64,000 nucleotides of DNA from Nodosilinea sp. WJT8-NPBG4 (GCA_019359285.1 JAHHHQ010000051.1:62001-126000), one strand, 5' to 3'; counted from the first letter of the stretch, positions 1 through 10,353 are shown. Notes: generated by a model not told the origin, from the sequence alone. Translations and numbers: made by a program.

Positions 1-129
1 CGTGGGCTGAGGCGTACCGGTTTCATTTTTTTCCGCGCTACTTGATGCCATAACAGATGATATGGCCCGCCAGATTTCCATTAGCTTGCCACTCATTGGA
101 AACGGACATCTCATTTGGCTACTCGTCAT
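1..129 (-). CDS. N-terminus of an unidentified protein, cut by the window start
   Basis: Reading leftward from an ATG at 127-129 there are 43 open codons up to the window edge. The peptide starts MTSSQMRCPFPMSGKLMEIW. A purine-rich ribosome site (GGAAAGGA) lies a few bases upstream of the ATG, which favours a real gene start. The gene lies about 60 bp downstream of the peroxiredoxin gene on the same strand, so the two may be cotranscribed. Too little is visible to name a family. Confidence 0.5.
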   Translation of the reverse strand, partial: MTSSQMRCPFPMSGKLMEIWRAISSVMASSSAEKNETGTPQPT

Positions 130-187
130 AATTCCTTTCCTGATTGTGGTTTAGGTGTGTGTTTCTTCTCTGCGTAACTGTTTTTCC

Positions 188-748
188 TTAGGTAGAAAGC
201 ATCGTCCGCCACATCTGCATCAGCACAGCCGTCTGCTCCGGCTGCTTAGCCTGTGGATTGATGTAGTTCAACATCGTCTCGGCATTAGAAACCATCGGCA
301 TCGCCTCAAAACCATCTCGTTCGACAAACATTTTTTCAATCACGCCATCTTTCACGAGCATGGAATAGCGCCAAGAGCGGTATCCCATCCCTTTGTCAAA
401 AAGGTTCACCATCATCCCCATTTGGCGGGTGAAGTCACCATTCACATCGGGTATAAAGCGCACCTGATCGGCTCCTTCTGCTTGAGCCCAAGCCGCTAGT
501 GAAAACGGATCATTAACCGAAATGCAAAGAATTTCGTCGACCCCGTTCGCTCGAAAGACCTCGGCATACTCGTTGTAGGCTAACAATTGAACCGGAGAAT
601 GGGGGCAGGCAAAAGCTCCCGGCACTGCAAATGCCACCACGGTTTTGTGATCAAAAAGATCCGCCGCCGAAAGCTCATATCCACCCACCTCTGCAAACAT
701 TCGAAAGGTGACTTGAGGGACATGTTGACCCTCGTAGTTGAAAAACAT
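188..748 (-). CDS. Peroxiredoxin of the Prx5/PrxII type with an altered active site
   Basis: A 186-residue thioredoxin-fold peroxiredoxin. PrxII enzymes reduce H2O2 and alkyl hydroperoxides in the cytoplasm with glutathione or thioredoxin. Family marks are VPGAF (42-46), ISVNDPFSLAAW and MGMMVNLFDKGMGYRSWRYSMLV. The family's catalytic loop is normally PGAFTPTC; here it reads PGAFACPH (43-50). The usual Thr is Ala47, the usual catalytic Cys position is His50, and a Cys sits two residues earlier at 48. The DNA reads this unambiguously. It may use Cys48 in a shifted geometry or may have lost peroxidase activity. GGAG precedes the ATG. Family assignment is firm; activity is uncertain. Confidence 0.85.
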   Translation of the reverse strand: MFFNYEGQHVPQVTFRMFAEVGGYELSAADLFDHKTVVAFAVPGAFACPHSPVQLLAYNEYAEVFRANGVDEILCISVNDPFSLAAWAQAEGADQVRFIPDVNGDFTRQMGMMVNLFDKGMGYRSWRYSMLVKDGVIEKMFVERDGFEAMPMVSNAETMLNYINPQAKQPEQTAVLMQMWRTMLST

Positions 749-1183
749 GTGCCCAGCTCCTTACTCGCATTCAATATCAGTTAGACCTTCTTAACTAAGA
801 GATTGATGAGTAGAGTGACTAACTCGTTAGCCATCGGCTTGCGCACGGCGTTGGCAGAAACGGTCAAATCTATCGAGTTGGCCCAGCATGGCTGGAGTTT
901 TACTGAGTACTAATCGGCACAAACTTAAGCGAGTATTAAGTCATACTCACTACGAGTTTGCATACTGCAAGCTTAATCAAGCAAAACTGCTCTGGGGGGC
1001 TAAAGGTAAAAGTGTTTTGCAACACGTAATATCTCTACAAAATGAAATCTGCCTACAGTTAGGTGCGTGCCTACATCTCTGCATCCACCTTTAGCAATGC
1101 TGAACCTTTCGCCACCTCTAGCCGAACCTTACAAACAGCCGATAAGCTAGAGGGTGCAATCGATATGCCCCCTTTGGTTTGCT
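749..1183. other. Intergenic region, no gene seen
   Basis: 435 bp between the divergent peroxiredoxin and FAD oxidoreductase genes, so it should hold both promoters. It is AT-richer than the flanks. Short open frames here show no recognisable protein and no strong ribosome site. Confidence 0.5.
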
Positions 1184-3283
1184 ATGAAACGCTTTTTTCG
1201 CACCCTAACGGCTCCCCTCTTAGCCTCAACGCTGGTTGCCGGTTCTATTCCTCTCCCGATCGGCAACGCCCTGGCCCAGGAGTCGGTGTCGCCCCGCGTG
1301 GCCCAGCTGCCCCAGACTCCTGACGAGGTCGTAGAGTGCGAACTGCTAATTGTTGGCGGTGGCCTAGCCGGTACCGCAACCGCTTACGAAAGCTTGATGA
1401 TGGGCCACACGGTCTGCATGACCGAGCTGACCGACTGGGTCGGGGGGCAGATCTCGTCCCAGGGCACCACGGCGCTGGACGAGTCGAAGGAGCAGCGGCG
1501 GCAGCTGTTTTATTCGCGGGGGTATAAGGAATTGCGCGATCGCGTCGAGCGCAAATACGGCAAGCTCAACCCCGGCGGCTGCTGGGTGAGCGCCTCCTGC
1601 TTTTTGCCTGCCGATGCCAACGCCATCTTGATGGAAATGCTGGCCGAAGCGGAGCGCAAGGGCGGCGGCGAACTCAAGTGGTTTCCCAATACGGTCGTCA
1701 AAGACCTGAGCCTCAACGCCGATGGCACCCAGATCGAGCAGGTAGTCGCGATTCGCCACAGCCCCGCCCCGGGCACAGCACCTCTCAACAGCGACTTTCT
1801 CTCCGAAATTATTGAAGACGCCTACACCTACGACGACTCGGCCCGCCTGGCGAAGGAGGTTATTCAGTTTGTGCCTGCAGGTATCGAGCTAGAGCGGGTG
1901 GAGAATGCTCCCGACAGCAAAGTGGACTGGTTTGTGGTCGAGGCCACCGAAACCGGCGAGCTGATTGCCCTGGCCAATGTGCCCTATGAGCTGGGGTTAG
2001 ACCCAAGGTCGCCCCTCAACCCTTCGTCGCCCGTGCAAGAGCGCGACCCCTACTGCACCCAGGGCTTTACCTACACCTTTGCCATGGAGCGCACTGCCGA
2101 GCCGCAGACCTACGATATTCCTGATTTTTACAGCACCTACGAGCCCTACTACAGCTGGGAAAAAGAGCGCGACTCGCTGAAAACGGCCCAGGACCACTTC
2201 GACTTTGTCTTTACCTACCGCCGCCTGTGGAATGCCTCGCCTCAAACTGAAGCGAAAATCTCTGGGGTACCTCGTCCGGGCGTGGGCGATATCTCGATGC
2301 AGAACTGGACCTGGGGTAACGACTACCGCCCCGGCACCGAGCTGGACAACCTGATTTTGACCGAAGACCAGCTGGCGGCCAGTGGTCAGCTAGAGCCGGG
2401 CGGCTGGCTGGGGGGCCTGCGCACCGAGACCCTGCGCAAGGGCGAGGAGAATGCGATCGGCTTTTTCTATTGGCTGACCACCGGCACCACCGACTCGCAA
2501 ATCGACGACTCTTGGAAAGAACCCGAACCCTATAACCGCTACCTGACGGGTCTAGATTCGCCGATGAATACGGCCCACGGCCTGTCAAAGTATCCCTACA
2601 TTCGCGAGGCGCGGCGGATCATTGGTCGGCCCGCCTACGGCTACGAAAATGGGTTCATGATCAGCGAGGTCGACTTTTCGTGGAACGACTTTACCGCTGA
2701 TTTCTATCGGGAGAATCTGGACGAGGACACCTATACATCTCTGCGGCGCTACCTAGCGGGTCTGGGGACAGTGGATACCTTTGACCCCGATGCCGACCCC
2801 AATACGTTTCCCATTCGGCAGCGATCGCGCCTCTACCCCGACACAGTGGGCATTGCTCAGTATGCGATCGATTTTCACCCCTGCATGGCTGAGTACCCAG
2901 CGGAAACCTCTGGCAACATCGAGCGCCCCGGCGTGCGCCAGGCTCACGGCCAGGCCTACCCCGCCCAAATTCCCCTGCGGGCGATGATTCCTCAGCGGGT
3001 CGACAACATGCTGGTGGCCAGCAAGAGCATCGCCGCCAGCTACAGTGCCGCCGCCGCCTACCGGGTGCATTCCTTTGAGTGGTCGGTGGGGGCTGCGGCG
3101 GCTCACTCCATCGACTTCTCGCTGCGCAATGGGGTGCTGCCCTACGAGCTAGTGGATGACCTGCCCAGCTATGAGCCCCTGCTTGACCAGCTGCGGACCG
3201 AGTTGCAGAGCAGCGGCAACCCGGTGCAGTTCCCCAACACCTCGATCTTTAACGAAGACTGGGGCAACTGGCGGCCTTGGTAG
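1184..3283 (+). CDS. Secreted FAD-dependent oxidoreductase
   Basis: About 699 residues from the ATG at 1184. An in-frame GTG at 1154 would add ten residues, but the ATG gives a cleaner signal peptide: MKRFFRTLTA, a hydrophobic core, then a possible cleavage after NALAQ. A Rossmann FAD-binding motif follows (LLIVGGGLAGTATAYE, then an acidic residue, then WVGGQISSQGTTALDE). The C-terminal part (LRAMIPQRVDNMLVASKSI and SYSAAAAYRVHSFEWSVGAA) is typical of the FAD-dependent oxidoreductase family of Pfam PF12831. The substrate cannot be inferred. It probably acts in the periplasm or at the thylakoid/plasma membrane. It is monocistronic, with a hairpin downstream. Confidence 0.85.
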   Translation: MKRFFRTLTAPLLASTLVAGSIPLPIGNALAQESVSPRVAQLPQTPDEVVECELLIVGGGLAGTATAYESLMMGHTVCMTELTDWVGGQISSQGTTALDESKEQRRQLFYSRGYKELRDRVERKYGKLNPGGCWVSASCFLPADANAILMEMLAEAERKGGGELKWFPNTVVKDLSLNADGTQIEQVVAIRHSPAPGTAPLNSDFLSEIIEDAYTYDDSARLAKEVIQFVPAGIELERVENAPDSKVDWFVVEATETGELIALANVPYELGLDPRSPLNPSSPVQERDPYCTQGFTYTFAMERTAEPQTYDIPDFYSTYEPYYSWEKERDSLKTAQDHFDFVFTYRRLWNASPQTEAKISGVPRPGVGDISMQNWTWGNDYRPGTELDNLILTEDQLAASGQLEPGGWLGGLRTETLRKGEENAIGFFYWLTTGTTDSQIDDSWKEPEPYNRYLTGLDSPMNTAHGLSKYPYIREARRIIGRPAYGYENGFMISEVDFSWNDFTADFYRENLDEDTYTSLRRYLAGLGTVDTFDPDADPNTFPIRQRSRLYPDTVGIAQYAIDFHPCMAEYPAETSGNIERPGVRQAHGQAYPAQIPLRAMIPQRVDNMLVASKSIAASYSAAAAYRVHSFEWSVGAAAAHSIDFSLRNGVLPYELVDDLPSYEPLLDQLRTELQSSGNPVQFPNTSIFNEDWGNWRPW

Positions 3284-3338
3284 GGCGATCGCGCTAGCTG
3301 TGAGCCGAAGCAGTCGCCCTTGAGCGACACTCATCAGT

Positions 3339-3376
3339 AGGGTTCAAGATCGCTCAAGATCCTGAACCCTAATTTT
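3339..3376 (+). terminator. Probable rho-independent terminator after the FAD oxidoreductase
   Basis: The arms AGGGTTCA and TGAACCCT, extended inward by paired GATC sequences, form a hairpin followed by AATTTTT. It lies 55 bp past the stop codon. The rest of 3284-3602 shows no gene and should carry the clpB1 promoter. No CIRCE-type inverted repeat was seen. Confidence 0.6.
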
Positions 3377-3602
3377 TAAGGAACCATAAATCCGAGAACG
3401 AAGGCATCTTACCCGCGCAGGCCAGACACCTACCCTACGGATTTTTACAATTCACTTAGGACTGCACAGAAACTGGAATTCAAGCTGGAGACGGCAACCC
3501 GCCTGAGAAAAATCGTGAACACCGATCCTGCTAGACGGGCCACTCTTCCTACAATGCAACCATACAGAGATTCTTATGGAGTAACTCGAGAGAGCGAAGC
3601 CT

Positions 3603-6218
3603 ATGCAACCCACCCAAAGCCAATTTACTGAAAAAGCCTGGGATGCCATTGTGCGATCGCAGGATATTGCCAAGCAGTCCCAGCAACAGCAGATCGAGAG
3701 CTACCACCTGATGCTGGCGCTGCTCGACCAAGATGGTCTAGCCAGCAGCATTTTTGCCAAGCTGGGGATGAACGGACAGGTGCTGCGCGATCGCACCGAA
3801 GCCTTTATCAACAGCCAGCCCAAGGTCTCGGGCAGTGGCTCATCGGTATACCTAGGCAAATCCCTCGATGCCCTGCTCGATCGCGCCGATAAGTACAAAA
3901 AAGACTACGGTGACGAATATATTTCCATCGAGCACCTGATTTTGGCTTACCCTGGCGACACCCGCTTTGGTAAGGCTCTGTTCCAAGATTTAGGCTTGAG
4001 CGAAGCCAAGCTCAAGCAGGCCATTCAAGATATTCGAGGCACCCAAAAAGTGACCGATCAAAACCCCGAAGGCAAGTATCAATCCCTCGAAAAATATGGG
4101 CGCGACCTCACCGATGCCGCCCGACGGGGCAAGCTCGACCCAGTGATTGGCCGTGACGATGAGATTCGTCGTACCATCCAGATTCTCTCGCGCCGCACCA
4201 AAAATAACCCGGTGCTGATTGGCGAGCCGGGGGTGGGTAAAACTGCGATCGCCGAAGGTTTGGCTCAGCGCATCGTCAGCGGCGACGTGCCCCAATCCCT
4301 CAAAGACCGCCAGCTAATCGCCCTCGATATGGGTGCCCTAATTGCCGGGGCCAAGTATCGCGGCGAGTTTGAAGAACGTCTCAAGTCGGTGCTCAAAGAA
4401 GTCACCGATTCCGAAGGACAGATCGTTCTCTTTATTGACGAGATTCACACCGTAGTGGGGGCCGGGGCCACCCAGGGGGCCATGGATGCGGGCAACCTGC
4501 TCAAGCCCATGCTGGCTCGGGGTGAGCTGCGCTGTATCGGCGCAACGACGCTAGATGAGTACCGCAAATACATCGAAAAAGACGCCGCCCTGGAGCGCCG
4601 CTTCCAGCAGATCTACGTCGATCAGCCCACTGTGCCCGACACCATCTCAATTCTGCGCGGCCTGAAAGAACGCTACGAGGTGCATCACGGGGTCAAAATC
4701 TCCGATAGCGCTCTGGTAGCAGCCGCTACCCTCTCGACTCGCTACATTAGCGATCGCTTCCTGCCTGACAAGGCGATCGACCTGGTGGATGAAGCCGCCG
4801 CCAAGCTCAAAATGGAGATTACCTCCAAGCCCGAAGAGCTGGATGAAGTCGATCGCAAGATTCTTCAGCTGGAGATGGAGCGGCTGTCGCTGAAAAAAGA
4901 AGTCGACGCTGCCTCCATGGAGCGCCTTGAGCGCATCGAGCGCGAGCTCGCCGACCTCAAGGAGCAGCAGAGCGCCCTGAATGCTCAATGGCAGTCTGAG
5001 AAAGACACCATCGACAACATTCAGTCGGTCAAAGAAGAGATTGACCAGGTTAACATCGAAATTCAGCAGGCCGAGCGCGACTACGACCTCAACCGAGCCG
5101 CCGAACTCAAGTACGGCAAGCTCACCGAGTTGCAGCGCCAGCTCGAAACCGCTGAAACCCAGCTGGCCGACACCCAGACCACCGGCAAAACCCTGCTGCG
5201 CGAAGAGGTGACTGAAGCAGACATCGCTGAAATTATCTCCAAGTGGACAGGCATTCCGGTCAGCAAGCTAGTGCAGTCGGAGATGCAGAAGCTCCTGCTG
5301 CTCGAAGACGAACTGCACCAGCGGGTAATCGGCCAGGAGGAGGCGGTGACGGCAGTGGCCGATGCGATTCAGCGATCGCGGGCTGGGTTGGCTGACCCCA
5401 ACCGTCCAATCGCCAGCTTCATTTTCCTCGGCCCCACCGGCGTGGGCAAAACCGAGCTAGCTAAAGCCCTAGCCGCCTACCTGTTCGACACCGAAGAGGC
5501 CCTGGTGCGTATCGACATGTCGGAATACATGGAGAAGCACGCCGTCTCACGCCTGATCGGTGCGCCTCCCGGCTATGTCGGTTATGACGAAGGTGGTCAG
5601 CTCACTGAGGCGATTCGCCGCCGTCCCTTCGCGGTGATTCTGTTCGACGAGATCGAAAAGGCTCACCCCGACGTGTTTAACGTCATGCTGCAAATTCTTG
5701 ACGATGGCCGCGTCACCGATGCCCAGGGTCGCACGGTGGACTTCAAAAACTCCATCATCATCATGACCAGCAACATCGGCTCCCAGTTCATTCTTGACGT
5801 GGCCGGCGACGATGCCAAGTACGACGAGATGAAATCGCGGGTGATGGATGCCCTGCGAGGCAGTTTCCGGCCCGAGTTTCTCAACCGAGTCGATGAAATG
5901 ATCATCTTCCACGGGTTGCTCAAGTCGCAACTGCGGGAAATTGTCAAACTGCAAGTGGCCCGGCTTGAAGTCCGGCTCGAAGACCGCAAGATGGCGGTGA
6001 AGCTGAGCGAATCAGCCCTCGACTTTCTAGCTGAAGTTGGCTACGACCCTGTCTACGGAGCGCGCCCCCTGAAGCGCGCCATCCAGCGCGAGCTCGAAAC
6101 TCAGATTGCCAAGTCGATTCTGCGGGGTGAGTTTGGCGAAGGCGACACCATTCATGTGGATGTCGAAAATGAGCGGCTCGCCTTTAGACGGCTCAACGCC
6201 GACCTGCTCAAGGTCTAA
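3603..6218 (+). CDS. clpB1: ATP-dependent disaggregase ClpB, ClpB1-like
   Basis: An 871-residue HSP100 chaperone that pulls polypeptides out of aggregates together with DnaK. Order: N domain (1-145), first AAA+ module with Walker A GEPGVGKT (207-214), coiled-coil middle domain (about 410-530), second AAA+ module with GPTGVGKT and the sensor region [10 protein letters not shown], then the C-terminal domain ending near [15 protein letters not shown]. Length matches the shorter cyanobacterial ClpB1. Codon 150 (Val, 4050-4052) is GTG, preceded by GAGG at 4036-4039. This position matches the known internal start of Synechococcus ClpB1, which gives a shorter isoform. A second ClpB lies at 45.0-47.7 kb. 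Start ATG at 3603. Confidence 0.96.
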   Translation: MQPTQSQFTEKAWDAIVRSQDIAKQSQQQQIESYHLMLALLDQDGLASSIFAKLGMNGQVLRDRTEAFINSQPKVSGSGSSVYLGKSLDALLDRADKYKKDYGDEYISIEHLILAYPGDTRFGKALFQDLGLSEAKLKQAIQDIRGTQKVTDQNPEGKYQSLEKYGRDLTDAARRGKLDPVIGRDDEIRRTIQILSRRTKNNPVLIGEPGVGKTAIAEGLAQRIVSGDVPQSLKDRQLIALDMGALIAGAKYRGEFEERLKSVLKEVTDSEGQIVLFIDEIHTVVGAGATQGAMDAGNLLKPMLARGELRCIGATTLDEYRKYIEKDAALERRFQQIYVDQPTVPDTISILRGLKERYEVHHGVKISDSALVAAATLSTRYISDRFLPDKAIDLVDEAAAKLKMEITSKPEELDEVDRKILQLEMERLSLKKEVDAASMERLERIERELADLKEQQSALNAQWQSEKDTIDNIQSVKEEIDQVNIEIQQAERDYDLNRAAELKYGKLTELQRQLETAETQLADTQTTGKTLLREEVTEADIAEIISKWTGIPVSKLVQSEMQKLLLLEDELHQRVIGQEEAVTAVADAIQRSRAGLADPNRPIASFIFLGPTGVGKTELAKALAAYLFDTEEALVRIDMSEYMEKHAVSRLIGAPPGYVGYDEGGQLTEAIRRRPFAVILFDEIEKAHPDVFNVMLQILDDGRVTDAQGRTVDFKNSIIIMTSNIGSQFILDVAGDDAKYDEMKSRVMDALRGSFRPEFLNRVDEMIIFHGLLKSQLREIVKLQVARLEVRLEDRKMAVKLSESALDFLAEVGYDPVYGARPLKRAIQRELETQIAKSILRGEFGEGDTIHVDVENERLAFRRLNADLLKV

Positions 6219-6224
6219 CCCACA

Positions 6225-6266
6225 TATATTCCAGGGAAAGCGGCGATCCCCTTTCCCTGGAATATA
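6225..6266 (+). terminator. Terminator hairpin after clpB1
   Basis: A perfect 16-bp inverted repeat (TATATTCCAGGGAAAG and its complement) around a 10-nt loop begins seven bases after the clpB1 stop. It lacks a long T run but is the strongest stem in the region. The remainder up to 6576 has no convincing gene. Confidence 0.65.
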
Positions 6267-6576
6267 AATCTTTGAAACAAGCCGCAGCGTTTTGAATGGC
6301 TACGGTTGCGCGGCTTCATCTAGGTTTGGCAATATGAGTCATGGGCATTTTTACTGGCAGCGTTAGTATAGGGGCACAGATATTCTTCAGTAGGTTCCCG
6401 GAATCTATTTGGGCACACTGTTGATATAGCGGTATGCCATTCAACGCAGCTATCATCCGTCACACCTAATTTTGATTTGTGGTTTCGGCAGTGAGTGACC
6501 AAGCAGGAGCATCTTTATGGCAAACCAGAATTCTCTGGCTTTGCACCGATTCATTTAATAGCAAGTGGGGTTCCCT

Positions 6577-7215
6577 ATGAAAATTGATCATGACGCTCCA
6601 AGACATACCTACCTGAATGTGATGGAGCTGCTCGTCACTGAAGAGGTAGAAAAGCAGGTCAAAACCATGCAGCCCCGCATGCTGAAGTATCTCAAGCGGG
6701 TAGAAGTGGAGACCTATGCCCTCAACCGCTTGCCTTCGCTCTACGCTTCCAGCGAGAAGGGTCGGCAGCTTCAGTACGAAAAAGCCAAGCGAGAACTCCA
6801 CAATCAAATTAAAAGCGCAGTTCGCCAAGCCTTTGCCGCTGTGCAGGTCGATCCGATTCGAGCGTCTGAGCCGCTGCACAACCAGCAGGACGACGCGGCC
6901 AGCGTTGCCCTCAGTGCCCTACGCGATCTGCTCAAGCAACCCGACCTCAGTTGGGATGGGGCGATCAATCGCCTGCGGTCTCTGCTTGGCCGTCGCGGCG
7001 ACCAACCGCCCACGGCCCCGGCCCAAGAGCCGTCGCACCGCACCCGCTACCGCAACGATGCTCCTGACATGACCGCCACCGCTAACCCTGACCACGGCCA
7101 CCACTGGCGGCCCGGCACCTATGGCTCTGAAGTTTCGTGGAAGAAAACCCACAATTCTGGCTCAGCGCAGGCAGGCTCTAACTTTGACTGGAACGACAGC
7201 CGCTACTCTCAGTAG
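6577..7215 (+). CDS. ComFB family protein
   Basis: 212 residues from the ATG at 6577; a GTG at 6565 is possible but less likely. Residues about 10-100 carry the ComFB pattern: YLNVMELLVTEEVEKQ, then VETYALNRLPSLYASSEKG, then AVRQAFAAVQVDP. ComFB-like proteins of cyanobacteria have been reported as cyclic dinucleotide receptors linked to natural competence and motility. That role is carried over from the family and not shown here. The C-terminal half (130-212) is polar, with Pro, His and Asn, and looks disordered. It stands alone between two hairpins. Confidence 0.8.
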   Translation: MKIDHDAPRHTYLNVMELLVTEEVEKQVKTMQPRMLKYLKRVEVETYALNRLPSLYASSEKGRQLQYEKAKRELHNQIKSAVRQAFAAVQVDPIRASEPLHNQQDDAASVALSALRDLLKQPDLSWDGAINRLRSLLGRRGDQPPTAPAQEPSHRTRYRNDAPDMTATANPDHGHHWRPGTYGSEVSWKKTHNSGSAQAGSNFDWNDSRYSQ

Positions 7216-7279
7216 AATTAGCCCGAAACCGGCGATCGCCGCTTAGGCGTCCAAGGTGATTTCCAGATCAAAACCTACC

Positions 7280-7309
7280 CTCCAGCACAAAGTTACCTCT
7301 GTGCTGGAG
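7280..7309. terminator. Bidirectional terminator hairpin
   Basis: CTCCAGCACA and TGTGCTGGAG pair perfectly around a 10-nt loop. It lies between the convergent ComFB gene and the glycosyltransferase gene and could serve both. Confidence 0.6.
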
Positions 7310-7360
7310 ATTTCCCTATCTCACGGTACTCACTCCAGCAAATTTTCGGTGGCGCGACAC

Positions 7361-8596
7361 CTACATGAAGCCCGCTTGAGCTAACAGTAGGGGTGAGATG
7401 CCCAAAGCGCTGACTCCTTTGCGCAGACCGGCAGCCGTAGCAGGGTCGGTAACTTCGTAAAGGGCGATCGCCCGCTTAAAGGATTGCAAAGCCTCGGGCA
7501 ACTGCCCTAGCTTAAACAGGGCTACCCCTAGGTTTTGGTGCGCTTCGGCATAGTTGGGGTTGAGGGCGATTGCTTGGCGGTAGGCGGCGATCGCCTCATC
7601 CAAATAGCCTCGGTTGCGGTGGGCAGTGCCCAGGTTGTAGTGGGCGATCGCCAGGGTTGGGTCGGCATCAATCGCCTGCTGAAACAATTCAATGGCCCCC
7701 TCCAAATCACCCTGGGCCTTTTTTAGGCTGCCGTAGTTAATCCACGCGCCCAGCTTGAGCATAGGGGGTACAGCCAAGGCCAGAGCAGCTTCGTAGTCGC
7801 TGGCGGCCTGAGTGGGTCGGTCAGCCTGGGCTAAGGCGCGGTGGTAGTGCAGCTCGTAGCGGGTCAATTCGTCTAAGGTGTCGGCCTGATCGAGGGCGCG
7901 GTTGAGCAGCGGTAGGGCCATCTCGACTTGGTCAGACTCGACGTAGAGGGCTGCGAGCTTATTCAGCAGGTAGCCGTCGTTGGGATGCTCTGCCAAATAG
8001 CCTTCCATGGCGGTGCGGGCGCGATCGAACTTGCCCCGCTCCACGACGACAGCCGGGTCATAGCCGGTGTGATGCAGGGCGACCTCACCCAGGGTAATTA
8101 CCTGCCAGCGAGCATCCTGAGCTTGCAGAGCTGCTACGCTATCGTCCACGGTTTCGTGGTAGGGACGGTTGAAACTGATCTCGGGCAAGCGGCGAAAGCA
8201 GCGGGTGATCAGCGTGTAGGGAGCCTGGGGAGCACCCAGTTCTAGGCGCAGCAAGTTCACGGCTAGCATGTCTTCGGCAGCAACATCCCCCAGGGGTTGT
8301 CCCTGGTCGAGCTGTTGCAGCAACTGGGCGGTTTCGCTCAGCAGCACCTCGTCGGCATCGAGCACCAGTACCCAGTCCCCCGTGGCGTGGCGCAGCGATT
8401 CATTGCGGGCGGCGGCGAAATCGTTTTCCCAGTCAAAGCTGTGGACTTCGGCCCCACGGGATTGGGCGATCGCCACGGTGTCATCCGTTGACCCCGTATC
8501 GACGACCACGATTTCGCCCACCACGCCCTGCACAGACTCAAGCGTGCGGGCTAGGGTGGCGGCCTCGTCCTTCACAATCATGCAGAGGCTAATCAT
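7361..8596 (-). CDS. Family 2 glycosyltransferase with C-terminal TPR repeats
   Basis: 411 residues. The N-terminus (1-200) is a GT-A glycosyltransferase: [31 protein letters not shown], and the metal-binding VLVLDADEVLL near residue 77. Residues about 200-400 are TPR repeats, e.g. AIAHYNLGTAHRNRGYLDEA and AEAHQNLGVALFKLGQLPEA. Such GT2-TPR proteins transfer sugars to proteins or small acceptors in the cytoplasm; the acceptor here is unknown. Its ATG shares one base with the argH stop (TGATG), so translation is probably coupled to argH. Confidence 0.85.
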   Translation of the reverse strand: MISLCMIVKDEAATLARTLESVQGVVGEIVVVDTGSTDDTVAIAQSRGAEVHSFDWENDFAAARNESLRHATGDWVLVLDADEVLLSETAQLLQQLDQGQPLGDVAAEDMLAVNLLRLELGAPQAPYTLITRCFRRLPEISFNRPYHETVDDSVAALQAQDARWQVITLGEVALHHTGYDPAVVVERGKFDRARTAMEGYLAEHPNDGYLLNKLAALYVESDQVEMALPLLNRALDQADTLDELTRYELHYHRALAQADRPTQAASDYEAALALAVPPMLKLGAWINYGSLKKAQGDLEGAIELFQQAIDADPTLAIAHYNLGTAHRNRGYLDEAIAAYRQAIALNPNYAEAHQNLGVALFKLGQLPEALQSFKRAIALYEVTDPATAAGLRKGVSALGISPLLLAQAGFM

Positions 8597-9990
8597 CAGC
8601 CTTCTCCTAGGGCCTGGTTTGCCCGCGCGATCGCCTGGTGAACCTGGTCAAAGCCGGTGCCGCCATAGCTGTTGCGGGCCGAGACTACCTGCTGAGGGGC
8701 GATCGCCGCGTAGATGTCGTCCTCAAAGGCGGGGTGAATGGCCTGCCATTCTTCCAGAGTCAGCTCTCGCAGCAGCTTGCCGGCTGCCAGGGAAGTTTTC
8801 ACCACCTTGCCCACTAGGTTGTAGGCCTCGCGGAAGGGCACGCCCTTTGTAGCCAGGTAGTCGGCCACGTCGGTGGCGTTGGAATAGTCTTCATTCACCG
8901 CCTGGCGCAAGCGCGGCACCCGGAAGTTGACCCCCTCAGCAAGCAGAATAGTCATGGCTTCCACGCAGCCGCGCACGGTGTTGACCGTGTCGAAGATTGC
9001 CTCTTTGTCCTCTTGCAGGTCTTTGTTGTAGGCCAGGGGCAGGCCCTTCATCATCACCAGCAGGCCTTGCAGATGGCCAAAGACGCGGCCGGTTTTGCCC
9101 CGCACCAGCTCAGGCACATCAGGGTTTTTCTTCTGGGGCATAATGCTGGAGCCGGTAGAGCAGCTGTCGTTGAGAGTGACAAAGCTAAACTCCTCCGACG
9201 CCCAGAGAATCATTTCTTCGGACAGGCGCGACAGGTGCACCATGATCAGGCTGGCGGCGCAGGCAAACTCGATCGCAAAGTCGCGATCGCTCACCCCATC
9301 CAAACTGTTGCCATAGACCTTCTCAAACCCCAGCAGCTGAGCTGCATACTGGCGATCGATAGGGAAGGTCGTTCCCGCCAGGGCACCGCAGCCCAGAGGC
9401 GAAATATTCACCCGCTTTTGCAGGTCGTGGAGGCGCTCCCAGTCGCGCTGGGCCATGTCGAAGTAGGCCAGCAGGTGGTGGGCCAAGCTCAGGGGCTGGG
9501 CCCGCTGGAGATGGGTATAGCCCGGAATCAGGGTTTCCACATGTTCTTCGGCGATGCTCAGCAGGGTCTGCTGGTACTGTCGCAGCTGACCTTGGATCGC
9601 CTCGATCTGGGCGCGCAGGTAAAGGCGCAGATCGGTGCCCACCTGGTCGTTGCGGCTGCGGGCCGTGTGTAGCTTTTTACCCACATCGCCAATCAGTTCC
9701 GTCAGTCGCCGCTCTACGGCAAAGTGGACGTCCTCAGCCTCGACCCCGGGGTTAAATTCACCCCGGCGATACTCCTGGCGAATGGTTTCGAGCCCGGTAA
9801 CGATCTGCTCGCCCTCCTCAGGGCTAATGATCTCCGTTTTAACCAGCATTTTGGCGTGGGCTTCCGAGCCGGTGAGATCATACTCAATCAGCTGAATGTC
9901 GAAGCCAATGCTGGCATTAAAGAGCGCGATCGCGGGATGCAGCGCTGTTTCGAAGCGCTGGCTCCAGGTTTGGGGAGAGGGCGTTTGCAT
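8596..9990 (-). CDS. argH: Argininosuccinate lyase
   Basis: 464 residues, normal length. It catalyses the last step of arginine synthesis, splitting argininosuccinate into arginine and fumarate. Motifs of the fumarase/aspartase superfamily are all present: HTARSRND (108-115), [11 protein letters not shown] (156-166, with the general-acid His160) and the flexible loop signature [11 protein letters not shown] (280-290). It is the first gene of a two-gene unit with the overlapping glycosyltransferase-TPR gene. A functional link between them is not obvious. Confidence 0.97.
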   Translation of the reverse strand: MQTPSPQTWSQRFETALHPAIALFNASIGFDIQLIEYDLTGSEAHAKMLVKTEIISPEEGEQIVTGLETIRQEYRRGEFNPGVEAEDVHFAVERRLTELIGDVGKKLHTARSRNDQVGTDLRLYLRAQIEAIQGQLRQYQQTLLSIAEEHVETLIPGYTHLQRAQPLSLAHHLLAYFDMAQRDWERLHDLQKRVNISPLGCGALAGTTFPIDRQYAAQLLGFEKVYGNSLDGVSDRDFAIEFACAASLIMVHLSRLSEEMILWASEEFSFVTLNDSCSTGSSIMPQKKNPDVPELVRGKTGRVFGHLQGLLVMMKGLPLAYNKDLQEDKEAIFDTVNTVRGCVEAMTILLAEGVNFRVPRLRQAVNEDYSNATDVADYLATKGVPFREAYNLVGKVVKTSLAAGKLLRELTLEEWQAIHPAFEDDIYAAIAPQQVVSARNSYGGTGFDQVHQAIARANQALGEG

Positions 9991-10006
9991 TATTGTGCGG
10001 TCTGGT

Positions 10007-10333
10007 TTAGAAGGCAGTCAGGTTGCGGATGAAATATCCCAGCACAATACCGAAGAGCAGCGCCCACAACTGTCCTGACTCAACAAAATTGCTCCAAACT
10101 TCGACCATATCCCCCAGAATGTCTTGGTCAAAATTCTGGGCCAACACTGGGGATAGTGCCTCTGTATCTACCGTAAATCCGGTCACTCCGGCCACGGGAG
10201 GTAACTCAACTCCGGTAAAATAGCCGCTGAAACTGTCGCCATCGCCCAGAGTAATGGGGCGCAGCAGCTGGTCTATAGAGGGCAGAGAAGCATCTTGCGA
10301 AAGAAAACCGTGGGTCTGGAGCATGACATCCAT
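10007..10333 (-). CDS. Small protein with one C-terminal membrane helix
   Basis: 108 residues of unknown function. The first 80 residues are polar with no cysteine. The last 25 ([21 protein letters not shown]) form a likely membrane anchor ending in a basic residue and aromatic tail, so the bulk probably faces one side of the membrane as a tail-anchored domain. Its start lies only 20 bp from the start of the divergent permease. It ends just upstream of argH on the same strand (17 bp). The start could also be the Met at residue 4. Confidence 0.6.
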   Translation of the reverse strand: MDVMLQTHGFLSQDASLPSIDQLLRPITLGDGDSFSGYFTGVELPPVAGVTGFTVDTEALSPVLAQNFDQDILGDMVEVWSNFVESGQLWALLFGIVLGYFIRNLTAF

Positions 10334-10353
10334 AGCGGGGTGACGACCTGAGC

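Noticed and set aside
3540-3602. Possible CIRCE or other heat-shock operator before clpB1
   Set aside because: No TTAGCACTC-N9-GAGTGCTAA-like repeat is present in the upstream region.
6320-6502. 60-codon leftward open frame after clpB1
   Set aside because: Composition and sequence look random, with no ribosome site. It lies upstream of the ComFB gene, where a promoter is expected.
9013-9672. 219-codon open frame antisense to argH
   Set aside because: argH is unmistakable on the other strand, and the antisense frame has no ribosome site or recognisable domain.
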